Shown here piece by piece: positions 35,005 through 44,622 of a stretch of DNA of 55,097 nucleotides. This DNA comes from Verrucomicrobiales bacterium (GTDB lineage Bacteria; Verrucomicrobiota; Verrucomicrobiia; Verrucomicrobiales; DEV007): positions 1 to 55,097 of the forward strand of contig JAOFXR010000016.1 in the NCBI GenBank assembly GCA_028047635.1, in the 5' to 3' direction. The translations under genes and the position numbers were made by a program. The notes under the pieces are model-generated. The model was not told the origin of the DNA. It ran no database searches and saw nothing but the letters and a program-made list of their open reading frames with translations. How positions within the stretch are numbered: position 1 is the stretch's first letter; each line of letters opens with the position of its first letter.

Positions 35005-37874
35005 AAATCAACCTCCTCCTTTTCCATTACAGGCTCAACAAGCGGTGGCACCAGCGTTTTCAATCGAGCAATTTTCTCGCCGGCCTTCTTCGTTTCTTCA
35101 AATCGGGCCAGATCTGCGCGCGACACCAATTCTTCGTAAGTTTCGAGGGCCTCGCGATTCAGGTCGAGGTTCTCCAGTGCATTGGCACGCTCCCAGTAGG
35201 CTTTGGCATTGAGCTCGCTGAATTTTCCGTAAGCAACGTAGAGCCGCTCAAAATAAACAATCGCCCGCTTCAAGTCACCTCCTTCCACACAAGTCTGTCC
35301 CAGATCAAAAAGCGCTTCAGCTTTCGTCTGTGCCGTGACGCCACCCGTCTCGAGAACCGACTCCAGCGTTTCAAGCGCCTCCCGTGTCTTCCCCATCTCA
35401 CGGAGAATCCCCGCCTTCTCGATCCGCACCGCACCCAACTGAGCTGACGCGATCGCCTCACGCTCAAACTTCTCGTAGAACTCAATCGCCTTTTCGGTAT
35501 CCCCTTCTGTTGCCGCAATCTCTCCAAGGGCACGGAAGATGCGATCTTTTTGAACTGCCCGCGGATGCCATCGGCGAATTTCAGTAAAGAGATTTTTGGC
35601 GGTTGTCAGGTTACCGGCGGCGAGCTGTGCCTCGGCAATCGCTACGGATATCGCAGGATTCTGATTTTGCGGGTCGACCCATTTGAATATATCAAGAAGC
35701 TCCGAACGAACCGCGACATTAGAACCCACGACCGTCTCCGTCTTCCCTACAATAAGTGACTTCCCATATCCGGCCCGAACCGCGCGAGTCGCTTCCTTCG
35801 CGAGAGAAGCACGTGTCTTCATGACTTGAAGTTTCGTGAGAACCTCTTCTTTGCCCTCCTCTCCCTCATCCTTGTATACCTTTGGCAGGGCAGCAATGAC
35901 ATCAAGAACTCCGTAACGCTCCGGATCATCGCCATATTTCTCAATTACATCCCAGTAGATCTCCCGGGCCTTTTCAGGCTGATCCGCGTTCACGTGCGTC
36001 CAACCAACCCAGTAAACAGCCTCCGGCATTCGATTGCTGTCAGGATAGTCCGCAACGAATTTCTCGAAATGCCCCCGCATCGTATCATACTCTTCGAGCA
36101 ACTTGTAGGCGTTGCCTTTTTTGAACCATGCTTCCTCGAAAAAGCGAACCGCTGAAGGCCTGACACGCTCATAACAGGCAAACCCTGCGTCCGTGTCGCC
36201 CTGACCAAAATAAGCATCACCCAGCAGCAAGTTGGCCTCATCGGTAAGGGGATCGCCTGTGTAGTCCTCGACAAATCCTTCAAGCAACCGAATCGCATCC
36301 TCATACTCGGCGAGCGAAAAAGTACAAACGGCGATACGAAAAATGGCTTCCTTCAGGTATTTCGCGGTGGTGTGCCGTTTGAGGTATCCCTCGAGATGTT
36401 CACGGGCCTCCACGTACATCCCCGAAAACGAATAGGCCTGCCCCGTCCAATAATCGGCATCCTGCGACATGCCTGACTTCGGATAGTTTCGCTGAACTTG
36501 GTCGAACTGATAGAGTGCTCCCTCGTTGTCATCCTGCTGGAGATAGAGGAAGCCCTGCATAAACAGAGCCTTCGGAGCGAAATCATCCCCCGAAAAGCGT
36601 TCCACGAGATCACCGTAGGCGAGTTGAGCGGTTCCATATTGCTGATCTTCCCGCAATGCTTCCGCCTTCAAGAACAACACCGTCGTAAGATACTGAGCCT
36701 CTGCACCGAAGACTTTCTCATACTGTTCCGCAGCCGCAACCGCCTTGGGCCAGCGCTTGATTTCCATCCAGCATTGCAACTGAGCAAGGGTCGCACTCTC
36801 GACAACCGAATCCGGCGGCATCACTTTCAGCATTTCCTCCATGATGAGTGCGGCCTCCCGATAACGGCCCAACCCCTTGTATGCCAAAGCGAGCCTGAGC
36901 TGGAGCGCTGAGTCGAAATTTTCCATCTTCTGAAAGTTCGCTAACTCCCGCTCAACCCGCTTCAAAATTGCCTTGAGCTGGAAGACGACTCCCTGCGTAT
37001 TCTCCTGCTTTTCAAGCAGCGCAATTCGCTCCTCAATTTCCCTGACTCGATTCCCCTGAGCTTCAATCAGCTTCGCGGACGGCCAAATTCGCTGCAGGCA
37101 AGTGATCGCATCATACCAGTTTTCATTCTCGATGAAGGTCGAGCCAAGCTGCAAAGCGAGGCTTTGAAAACTGATCACCTGGGTCATGGATTCCATCGAA
37201 TCATATTCCCGCCGAATCACCGCAAGCGCTTTGTCAGGCTGATCGGCCTGAAGCCTCGCATACAATTCAAGAACGACAGCCCTGCTGGCCGCTTCCGGGG
37301 CAGGCTTGCGGATTTTCGATTGCTGATCTTCGAGGAAATCGGCCGCCTCCACCGTGAATTCCTGCTGAATATACAAGGTTGCAAAGAGTAGCAAAGCCTC
37401 ATAGCGCTTGAATGCCTGATGCGACTCATCTGCCCAATAAGCGCCAAAGGCATGCTGAGCATCCACCAGTTCTCCCCCGGTCATAAGACAAATCCCCCGC
37501 CAGAACTTCAGCTCATCGCTGAGTCGCCGATCAAGTTTCGGATCCGCGAGAGAAAGATCAATCCATTCGAGCGCTTCAGCGAATTTCTTCAGCCCCACCT
37601 TGCTGATTGCCAACATAGGACGATGCACACGAACCGCTTCTTTCGCCTCTTCCGCTTCCCCGTAGTCCGTAATAAATTTCTCCAGCGCCTCCTCAGCCAC
37701 CGCAAAATCATTCGCGGCAAAGGCAACCCGCCCGCGATCTAAAAGTTGTGCAGGGCCCTCCGTTTCAACGACTCCTGCTGCAGGGTCGACGGGGTTCGCT
37801 TCGTCTTGAGCATGCAGACTCCACGAGAACAGCGCCCATATCGCCATGCTGCAGCCTGGAAGGTGAAGTTTCAA
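35001..37874 (-). CDS. Large secreted TPR protein of the ExbB operon
   Basis: The 957-residue protein consists almost entirely of helical TPR-type repeats (for example QAYSFSGMYVEAREHLEGYL and VYWVGWTHVNADQPEKAREI), similar in layout to YbgF/BamD-type repeat proteins. A TTG start at 37872-37874 gives a proper signal peptide with a basic residue (MKLHLPGCSMAIWALFSWS). The ATG at 37845-37847 has an AGG-like site but would lose the charge, so the TTG is preferred. It heads the six-gene unit with the secreted helical protein, ExbB, two ExbDs and the VWA protein. Its ligand is unknown, and protein-protein scaffolding is likely. Confidence 0.8.
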   Translation of the reverse strand: MKLHLPGCSMAIWALFSWSLHAQDEANPVDPAAGVVETEGPAQLLDRGRVAFAANDFAVAEEALEKFITDYGEAEEAKEAVRVHRPMLAISKVGLKKFAEALEWIDLSLADPKLDRRLSDELKFWRGICLMTGGELVDAQHAFGAYWADESHQAFKRYEALLLFATLYIQQEFTVEAADFLEDQQSKIRKPAPEAASRAVVLELYARLQADQPDKALAVIRREYDSMESMTQVISFQSLALQLGSTFIENENWYDAITCLQRIWPSAKLIEAQGNRVREIEERIALLEKQENTQGVVFQLKAILKRVERELANFQKMENFDSALQLRLALAYKGLGRYREAALIMEEMLKVMPPDSVVESATLAQLQCWMEIKRWPKAVAAAEQYEKVFGAEAQYLTTVLFLKAEALREDQQYGTAQLAYGDLVERFSGDDFAPKALFMQGFLYLQQDDNEGALYQFDQVQRNYPKSGMSQDADYWTGQAYSFSGMYVEAREHLEGYLKRHTTAKYLKEAIFRIAVCTFSLAEYEDAIRLLEGFVEDYTGDPLTDEANLLLGDAYFGQGDTDAGFACYERVRPSAVRFFEEAWFKKGNAYKLLEEYDTMRGHFEKFVADYPDSNRMPEAVYWVGWTHVNADQPEKAREIYWDVIEKYGDDPERYGVLDVIAALPKVYKDEGEEGKEEVLTKLQVMKTRASLAKEATRAVRAGYGKSLIVGKTETVVGSNVAVRSELLDIFKWVDPQNQNPAISVAIAEAQLAAGNLTTAKNLFTEIRRWHPRAVQKDRIFRALGEIAATEGDTEKAIEFYEKFEREAIASAQLGAVRIEKAGILREMGKTREALETLESVLETGGVTAQTKAEALFDLGQTCVEGGDLKRAIVYFERLYVAYGKFSELNAKAYWERANALENLDLNREALETYEELVSRADLARFEETKKAGEKIARLKTLVPPLVEPVMEKEEVDL

Positions 37875-37994
37875 AAGATTCGGAAGAGATTAGTGGCCCT
37901 ACAGGAGACAAAATGGGCATCCCTTCGTCAATATCGAAACGCGCTTTTCATCAGATAGTTTCTATAGCCTCACCAATAAGAACAAGCCCTTGGA

Positions 37995-39584
37995 CTAATC
38001 ACCGGCTAACTCCATCCGCTTTCTCCATTTCTGCCAACGTGAGACCATGCTTTTCACCAGATCTGGATGTTGGTGAGCGAGATTCTCCATTTCGGTACGG
38101 TCCGTCTTCAGATTATATAGCTCCCATTTTCTTTCCTCAAGCGGTGGACTGACATTCCAAATAATTTTCCAGTCCCCTTCGCGATAGGCGTGATTTTTGA
38201 GAAATGACCAGGCGAAGCTTTCCGGAGGTGTTCTCTCTTTTCCCTTAAAAACAGGGACGAGCGTGTGACCTTCCATAGGAGGAATCGCCAGTCCACCTCG
38301 TTGCTCAGGATATTCGGTTTCTGCCAATTCCAGAAGTGTCGGCATTAAGTCGACGAGATGTCCCGGCTGATGAGTAATTCCCCCTCCGGTAATACCGGCG
38401 GGCCACTTGACTATCATCGGAGTAGCAATGCCACCTTCGTAAGGCCAAACTTTATGTTTCCGGAAGGGCGAATTCTGAGCCCAGCCCCACGCTTTGCCCA
38501 CAAACTCATAACCACGTGGATCCCCAACGGGAATCCCCTTGTTGTATTCGAAAAAGCCCGGCTCCTTTGCCGGCGTCGGCCAGCTCGCACATCCTCCATT
38601 GTCTGAAAAGAAAATGACGAGCGTATTCTTCTCGCATCCCGTTTCCGCCAGAGAAACGAGCACTTTACCTATCCCCTGATCCATTCGGTCAACCATCGCC
38701 GCGTAAACTTCCATTCGAGCCTCTTCTCGAAGCCGCGTCGGCACGTCGAGATCTACCCATGGCACGATTTCGTTATCATAACGAAAAGAACCGCTGGGCG
38801 AGTCAGACGGAGACAGCCGTGTCGTTGGCGCTATTACTCCCAGCTCAATCAGTCTCTCATACCGACGCTTTCGCAGATGCTCATAACCATCGGCATATTT
38901 GCCACGGTATTTAGCGATGTCTTCCGGCAGGGCATGAAGTGGAAAATGCGGAGCTGTGTAATTGAGATTAATGAAGAAAGGCTTTTCCTCACCGGCGAGA
39001 GTCTTAATCGTATTTACCGCATGATCCGTAAAGGCGTCTGTCGCATAATAGTCGTCGGGGAAATCAGTGATCTGAACTTTCTGGTTATGAGCAAAAGTCC
39101 GCACCTTGCCCCCATTATAAAAATCGGGATCAGGCTTGGCCGGATTGAAAAAACTGCTGCACCCATCCAATAGCCCATAAAATTCGTCGAAGCCCCGATT
39201 GATGGGTTGCCTTTCAGGGTCGCTCCCTAGATGCCATTTTCCTGTCATCGAAGTGGCATATCCAGCCTCCCGCATCACTTCACCTAGAGTCGCCATCTGA
39301 GGCCGCAGCAATCCCCCTTTGCCCTGCCTCGGATAGAGCCCCGTGTAGAGAGCCGCCCTCGTCATGATGCAGACAGCCGCGTTATAGAACTGGCTGAATC
39401 GAAGCCCCTCCGAAGCGAGCTGGTCGAGATTCGGTGTCTCGATTTCGCCCCCGTAACACCCAATGTCTGAATACCCTAAATCATCGCAGACGATAAGGAC
39501 CACGTTAGGACGATCTGCGGCAGTGCCCGCACCGGAAAGAAGCAGAAGCAAGAGGAGTAACCACCTTTGAAAATTGAGTCTCAT
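37995..39584 (-). CDS. Sulfatase (arylsulfatase family)
   Basis: This periplasmic enzyme hydrolyses a sulphate ester, probably of a polysaccharide. The 529-residue protein has a signal peptide (LLLLLLLLSGAGTA) and the family pattern: NVVLIVCDDLGYSDIG with the metal-binding Asp pair, the formylglycine site CIMTR (Cys72, Arg76), GKWHLG, and FFSDNGGC with the second metal site. The site has Met where Pro, Ala or Thr is more usual at +2, but Cys and Arg are kept, so formylglycine formation is likely if a maturase exists elsewhere. The following isomerase-like gene and galE support a carbohydrate role. Confidence 0.9.
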   Translation of the reverse strand: MRLNFQRWLLLLLLLLSGAGTAADRPNVVLIVCDDLGYSDIGCYGGEIETPNLDQLASEGLRFSQFYNAAVCIMTRAALYTGLYPRQGKGGLLRPQMATLGEVMREAGYATSMTGKWHLGSDPERQPINRGFDEFYGLLDGCSSFFNPAKPDPDFYNGGKVRTFAHNQKVQITDFPDDYYATDAFTDHAVNTIKTLAGEEKPFFINLNYTAPHFPLHALPEDIAKYRGKYADGYEHLRKRRYERLIELGVIAPTTRLSPSDSPSGSFRYDNEIVPWVDLDVPTRLREEARMEVYAAMVDRMDQGIGKVLVSLAETGCEKNTLVIFFSDNGGCASWPTPAKEPGFFEYNKGIPVGDPRGYEFVGKAWGWAQNSPFRKHKVWPYEGGIATPMIVKWPAGITGGGITHQPGHLVDLMPTLLELAETEYPEQRGGLAIPPMEGHTLVPVFKGKERTPPESFAWSFLKNHAYREGDWKIIWNVSPPLEERKWELYNLKTDRTEMENLAHQHPDLVKSMVSRWQKWRKRMELAGD

Positions 39585-39611
39585 TTCTCCTCAAATTCCA
39601 ACAAGGCTGCC

Positions 39612-40535
39612 TCACTGACAAAGCTTCTGCAGCTTCTCCAAAATGGGAGGAATGTGCTCGAAAGGATCCTTGTCCTCTTCATACTCAAGGACGGCGTAAC
39701 CTGCGTATCCTGAGTCCTTGAGAATATTGATGACCCGCTCCATATCGACCGGCTCTTTCTTACCTCCGGCAAGTTTGATCTCCGTTTTGAGCTGCACATT
39801 AATCGCATACGGCGCCGAAGCTTCCATCTCAGCGTAAACATCATCCGCGATGAAATTACCGCTATCGAGATTGACGCCGACCCATGGACTATCGACGGCT
39901 TTCACGATACGCAGCAACCGGGCTGCTGTCGAAATGCTGTCGTGATTCTCGATCCCGAGCATGACACCTCTTTCACTGGCGTACTCAGCGGCCTCGCTCA
40001 ACGCATCGATCGCATTTGCTTCGGCGTCTTCTCCACTCACGCCTTTGGGATGTTTCCCTGCGAAAACGCGAATATGCGGCGCGCCCATCACCATTGAGTA
40101 ATCAATCCATCGCTTTACATAATCCATTTGCTCGGCACGCTCCGGCGCTGAACGGGGATAAGAGAAATTATTTCCCACCGCAGTCCCGGAAATATCCACC
40201 CCGTTGACGTGCCCGACACGACGACACTCGGCCAGGTAAGAAGGCTCCACATCGTCGGCGAAAAAGTAACTCGTCAGCTCAGCTCCGGCAACGCCCTGAG
40301 ACGCGCACCATTCGATGAAAGAAATCATATCAATCGGCTCCGCGCCTTCTGTGAGACTCTTGTTAGGCTTGCCCTTCATGAATTCAAAGCGACTGCGAAA
40401 AGAGTAGGCAGCCAAACCCACCTTCAATGCTGAACCACTGCGCGGGTAGGCTTCCGCTACCGCCAAAGCATCATTCAACGGAATTGCTCCCGCCCCCAGC
40501 GCACCCGCCATCCAAGCTCTACGTGAAATCTTCAT
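39612..40535 (-). CDS. Sugar phosphate isomerase/epimerase-like TIM-barrel protein
   Basis: The 307-residue protein belongs to the xylose isomerase-like TIM-barrel group. The TAT-type signal MKISRRAWMAGALGAGA indicates export. Segments typical of the family are ELTSYFFADD, GIENHDSIS, VGVNLDSGNF and YAVLEYEED, which carry the acidic and His residues that bind the metal. The substrate cannot be read from sequence. It is in the same orientation as the sulfatase gene, 27 bases upstream of it, so a sugar-processing unit is likely. Confidence 0.82.
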   Translation of the reverse strand: MKISRRAWMAGALGAGAIPLNDALAVAEAYPRSGSALKVGLAAYSFRSRFEFMKGKPNKSLTEGAEPIDMISFIEWCASQGVAGAELTSYFFADDVEPSYLAECRRVGHVNGVDISGTAVGNNFSYPRSAPERAEQMDYVKRWIDYSMVMGAPHIRVFAGKHPKGVSGEDAEANAIDALSEAAEYASERGVMLGIENHDSISTAARLLRIVKAVDSPWVGVNLDSGNFIADDVYAEMEASAPYAINVQLKTEIKLAGGKKEPVDMERVINILKDSGYAGYAVLEYEEDKDPFEHIPPILEKLQKLCQ

Positions 40536-40592
40536 AAGACCAACCCTAGCAAGTGCTCATCGACTGGGAAATCAAAAAAGGGTCCCTATTCC

Positions 40593-40611
40593 AGCCGGAA
40601 CTTTTCCGGCT
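40593..40611 (-). terminator. Short stem-loop at the end of galE
   Basis: AGCCGGAA and TTCCGGCT form an 8-bp stem around a three-base loop, overlapping the last base of the galE stop on the minus strand. A six-T run follows about 13 bases later. It may end transcription of galE or act as a processing signal. Confidence 0.35.
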
Positions 40612-41585
40612 CAATAGCCGTCCGGATGCGACTGATGCCAGTCCCAGGCCGATTGAACAATGGATTTCAAATCGGGATATTGAGGATCCCAACCTAGTTC
40701 TTTCCGCACTTTTCGACTATCAGCAATCAACATCGCAGGGTCCCCCGCCCGGCGCGGCGTCGTCTCCGCAGGAATGGGATGCCCCGTCACTTCGCGAACC
40801 GTCTCGACGACTTCCTTCACGCTGAACCCGTTTCCATTACCAAGATTATAATGAAGCGTTTCATGCTCCACGAGTGCCTCGAGCGCGAGAATATGAGCCT
40901 GTGCAAGGTCGGACACGTGAATGTAATCACGGATGCAAGTGCCATCAGGCGTGTCGTAGTCATCACCGAAAATTTTGATATTCTCACGCTGTCCCAATGC
41001 CACCTGGATAATTAGAGGTATCAGGTGCGTCTCAGGATCGTGATCTTCACCTCTCGTTTCGGTGCAACCCGCGGCATTAAAATAGCGAAGCGCTGCATAG
41101 CGAAGGCCTTTTGTCTGATTCGCCCAGTGGAGAATCCGCTCAAGAAAGAATTTTGATTCCCCGTAGGGACTGCCGGGAACAAGCCTCTCTGTCTCTGAAA
41201 TGGGAATCGTCTCAGGCTCGTCAAAAAGGTTCGCGGTGGAAGAAAGAATGAAACGCTCCACGCCATGTTCGATCGCCGAATCAATCAGGTTGATTCCATT
41301 CATGACATTATCGCCCAGATACTTGAATGGCTTTTCGACTGACTCCCCCACCAGCGAATAGGCAGCGAAGTGCATGATGGAATCAGGAGCAAAAGAGGCA
41401 AGTGCCTCATCGACTGCCTTCCGGTCTGCGAGATCAGCTTCGAAAAAAGTAAGCTCCGGGTCGACCGCTTCCCGATGTCCCATGTAGAGATTGTCAAAAA
41501 CAGCCACATCGTGCCCTGCAGCCCGAAGAGATTCAACCGCAACGCTTCCAATGTAGCCGGCTCCACCGGTGACGAGAACTTTCAT
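40611..41585 (-). CDS. galE: UDP-glucose 4-epimerase
   Basis: GalE interconverts UDP-glucose and UDP-galactose with bound NAD. The 324-residue protein has TGGAGYIGS at residues 6-14, [10 protein letters not shown] with the catalytic Ser/Thr and YGESKFFLE with the YxxxK pair, all features of the extended short-chain dehydrogenase family; NYHL-like substrate segments ([13 protein letters not shown]) lie nearer the end. The length is normal. The start ATG is at 41583-41585. It is separated by 64 bases from the broken genes upstream, and the product may feed exopolysaccharide or cell-wall sugars. Confidence 0.93.
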   Translation of the reverse strand: MKVLVTGGAGYIGSVAVESLRAAGHDVAVFDNLYMGHREAVDPELTFFEADLADRKAVDEALASFAPDSIMHFAAYSLVGESVEKPFKYLGDNVMNGINLIDSAIEHGVERFILSSTANLFDEPETIPISETERLVPGSPYGESKFFLERILHWANQTKGLRYAALRYFNAAGCTETRGEDHDPETHLIPLIIQVALGQRENIKIFGDDYDTPDGTCIRDYIHVSDLAQAHILALEALVEHETLHYNLGNGNGFSVKEVVETVREVTGHPIPAETTPRRAGDPAMLIADSRKVRKELGWDPQYPDLKSIVQSAWDWHQSHPDGY

Positions 41586-41649
41586 GATACTTAAATTCTC
41601 CTAATGTTCTCTATAACACCCCTAACTGCAAACGAATCGTGGGAGATGT

Positions 41650-42618
41650 TCACGGCGCTTCTTTGCTCCGATAAGCAGGAATCTGCTCCTCGAGCACTTC
41701 TCTCAACACTTCCAACTTCTGCTTTAACACAAAGGGAGTGTAGACGTAATCCATCTCACTTTCGTATCCGAGCCGGGAATCAAGTTTAGCCGTTTCAAGC
41801 GAAGCCTCCGTTCGCTCGATCTCAGCGCGAAGAATTTCAATCATGCGGTCAAGCCGCGCATCAGACTGATCCGGCGCGTCACCTGACATGAGCCGAAAAC
41901 GCAGGTCTTCGAATTCAAGAATGGCATGAAGACTCCGCAGCATCCGCTGCATTTGCTCGGCAACGAGGACTTCGTAAAATGCGATCGTCTGTTGCATCTC
42001 GGGCGCATCCAACGCCGCCTGTCGGTATATGACGAGCCCTTTCTCCAATTCATCAGCGGCAAGATTCACGTATTTATTAAAAACCGGAAGCACCTCGACA
42101 TCTTTCAATTCTTCAGCCGTATTGATCGAGCCAATGCCTGAACGCGCTCTCGCATAGCTCTCCGCCTGATTCCTTCGATTACTAAATTCCGGTTGAAACA
42201 CCATGATGCGATGAGCGTAAGGCCAATAGTCTACTACGCGGTGCCTCCAGTGAAATTTCTCTTTCTCCTCCCACCAGGAGTTATTCAAGGTCATGATTCG
42301 CGCAGGAGGTTTATCGAAAAAGAGAGGATGCGAGACCGCACTGTTCGTTCCCATCGACGGCCCCGTATCGGGAACCAACTGAATTGCCTTGCTGAAATGA
42401 TTCCACGCTTTCACGACTTCGTTTTCTGATCCGGAACCAAACTGGCGCCGTGCCATCGAACTGAGTAGTGAGTCAAAATCAAGCAGTTCGCTCCAACAAG
42501 ACCATCCTCTAAGGTCAGCGACAAAATTCGGCTTGTAGCCATTGCTCCACGTTTCCAGTGTTCCGTCGATTCTGTATTCGGCGAGCTTGTCGTAGCGTTT
42601 CTGCCATTGCTGCGGCAC
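41650..42618 (-). pseudogene. C-terminal remnant fused to a broken Gfo/Idh gene
   Basis: From about residue 111 of the open frame the sequence no longer looks like a Gfo/Idh protein. The segment ETWSNGYKPNFVADLRGW, followed by FDSLLSSMARRQFGSGSENEVVKAWNHFSKAI, reminds me of the helical C-terminal region of glycosidase-like proteins in this phylum and in Planctomycetes, but I cannot name a family. The end (about residues 250-430) is helical and rich in Glu, Leu and Arg. It is in frame with the Gfo/Idh part, so a deletion between two genes, with both fragments kept in one frame, is the simplest reading. No start of its own is visible. It ends at 41650, 64 bases before galE. Confidence 0.5.
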
Positions 42619-43123
42619 AGGACGATGGCGGACGCAATCAATGAACTCGATTCCGTCACGTTGCGCCACTTCCTTGCTCAGCTGCCTGAATTCTGTGTTG
42701 AACAGCACAACATGGCCCATCATCAAGTTGGACGAGTCCTCTGAAACCAGCGGCCGAAGCGCTTCCGCAGATACCGCATCAAGATGCGATGGACTTTTCC
42801 ACGAGGATTGTCTTTCCCGCAGCGAGAAGTATCTTCGCCACAGCGACATGAGAAGCCGTCGATGTCGCCACAATCCAGGCCTCTGCCTCGCTCCCGGCGA
42901 TCCCCTTTTCCAAGTCATCCCATACCGAAACTTCAGGAGATGTGGCACTCACCGCACCCAACGCCTCGCGATTTGAATCCACCACAGCAACCAGCTTAGC
43001 TTCAGCAATCCCGTTAATCGTATCAACATGGACCATGCCGAAGCTCCCTGCCCCAACCAATCCGATTTTCACGGGAGAATAGGAATTAGTCTCGTTCAGT
43101 TCAGTTTGCGAAGGAGCAGTCAA
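42619..43123 (-). pseudogene. Gfo/Idh/MocA dehydrogenase N-terminal remnant with frameshift
   Basis: The first frame (43123 to 42779) reads VKIGLVGAGSFGMVHVDTI, then VAVVDSNREALG and TILVEKSIAS, the NAD-binding half of a Gfo/Idh/MocA oxidoreductase, and stops with TGA at 42779-42781. The family sequence continues in another frame: DAVSAEALRPLVSE, then NLMMGHVVLFNTEFRQL. Removing one T at TCTTGAT restores IASDAVSAEAL, so a one-base insertion explains the break. After residues CVRHRP (about 42619) the protein changes to another family. A start is uncertain: the frame opens with TTG (43123), and GTG at 43072 fits the usual N-terminus better. The gene cannot give a working dehydrogenase. Confidence 0.7.
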
Positions 43124-43210
43124 AGCAAGCCGATCCTAGTAATCCGCTGCGAACACGACAAGGCCATATTCACGGAAGATAGCCCACCAGCATATCAACA
43201 AAACACTTCC

Positions 43211-44620
43211 TCAAGCAATCAAATCATCAATCACGCTTCCCCCGAACTGGGAAAGCTGCTTGTGACGTCCGGCGTGATAATAACTGAGCCGGTTATCATC
43301 TAATCCTAACAGGTGCAAAAGCGTTACATGTACATCTCTGATGTGATGCACATTTTCAACTGCCTCTCCGCCAATTTCATCGGTCGCACCAATCGTGTGC
43401 CCCGCGTTGACACCGCCGCCCGCAAACCACATACCCATCGCTTTGGCGTTGTGATCGCGACCGTAAGATTGCCCGCCACCGCGAAGTCCGTTGTCCGGAG
43501 TTCGTCCGAACTCGCCGCACCAAACAACGAGGGTATCATCCAACATTCCCCGCTCTTTCAGATCTTTCAATAATCCGGCGATCGGCTTATCCACCGCTTT
43601 AATTAAAGAACCATGAGCCCGCTGAATGTAATCATGCGAATCCCAGTTTCCCGCGTAGGCCTGCACAAAACGGACACCCTTTTCAACGAGACGACGAGCG
43701 AGAAGGCATTTGCGCCCGAAGGCATCGGTTTTCGTATCACCGATGCCGTAGGACTCCAGCGTCTTCTTGTCTTCACCATCGAGATCCAGAACGCCGGGAA
43801 CTTCCATTTGCATGCGATAAGCAAGCTCGTAACTGGACATCCTGGCATTCAGCTCGCCTCGTCCCTCGCGGGCAGCAAGATGATCCTGATTGAGCTTGCC
43901 TAACAGGTCCAAATTTTTTCGCTGACGATCACGGCTCACTCCAACTGGAGGTGAAAGATCAAGAATCGGACTCCCTTCGGGTCGAAGCGGTGTTCCCTGA
44001 AACTCCGCCGGGAGGTAACCGTTCGACCAATTCGCAGCCCCGCCTTGTGGATAGCTCGCTCGCGGAAGGACCACAAATCCGGGAAGATTCTCATTTCCCG
44101 TTCCCAATCCATAGGTGACCCAGGAACCAATGCCGGGATCCCCACCAAAACGATTCCCGGTATTCAGCTGATAACAGGCCGTCGGATGATTGACCGACTC
44201 AACCTGCGCCCCCCGAAAGAAACAAATGTCATCGACCTGATTTTTCAAATGCTCCCATTCCGTGCAAATATCCGCCCCCGATTTTCCCGCCTTGATGAAA
44301 TCAAAAGGACTTTTCACAAAATACCGATCTCCTGACGACATCGCACTCTCCGCTTCTCCGCTTCGCTTGAATCGCTGCAAGTGACGCTTCGTGAGTTCAG
44401 GCTTCGGATCAAAGGTATCAATGTGAGAAGGTCCCCCTTCCATCATCAGGAAGATACAACGCTTGGCTTTGGCAGGATGATGAACCGTTTTTAAAGTTCC
44501 GCCGAAAGCCGTGTCTTTGAGCATCGAAGTCAGCGCTACCGACCCGAGGCCGGCACCCATACCGTAAAGAAAATCCCTACGCGCTGGCGTCGCAAACAAA
44601 TGTGATGAGTGTGATTTCAT
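43211..44620 (-). CDS. DUF1501 protein (TAT-exported)
   Basis: The 469-residue protein has a TAT-like signal (ARRDFLYGMGAGLGSVAL) and the DUF1501 pattern: IFLMMEGGPSHIDTFDPKP, GDRYFVKSPF, WCGEFGRTPDN and GRDHNAKAMGMWFAGGGV. The family shares the alkaline phosphatase/sulfatase-type fold and lies next to PSD1 proteins in Planctomycetes and Verrucomicrobiota. It starts two bases after the upstream PSD1 stop, so the pair is co-translated. Its substrate is not established. The pairing suggests a joint role in carbohydrate use or in the outer layers of the cell. Confidence 0.9.
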   Translation of the reverse strand: MKSHSSHLFATPARRDFLYGMGAGLGSVALTSMLKDTAFGGTLKTVHHPAKAKRCIFLMMEGGPSHIDTFDPKPELTKRHLQRFKRSGEAESAMSSGDRYFVKSPFDFIKAGKSGADICTEWEHLKNQVDDICFFRGAQVESVNHPTACYQLNTGNRFGGDPGIGSWVTYGLGTGNENLPGFVVLPRASYPQGGAANWSNGYLPAEFQGTPLRPEGSPILDLSPPVGVSRDRQRKNLDLLGKLNQDHLAAREGRGELNARMSSYELAYRMQMEVPGVLDLDGEDKKTLESYGIGDTKTDAFGRKCLLARRLVEKGVRFVQAYAGNWDSHDYIQRAHGSLIKAVDKPIAGLLKDLKERGMLDDTLVVWCGEFGRTPDNGLRGGGQSYGRDHNAKAMGMWFAGGGVNAGHTIGATDEIGGEAVENVHHIRDVHVTLLHLLGLDDNRLSYYHAGRHKQLSQFGGSVIDDLIA

Positions 44621-44622
44621 AG

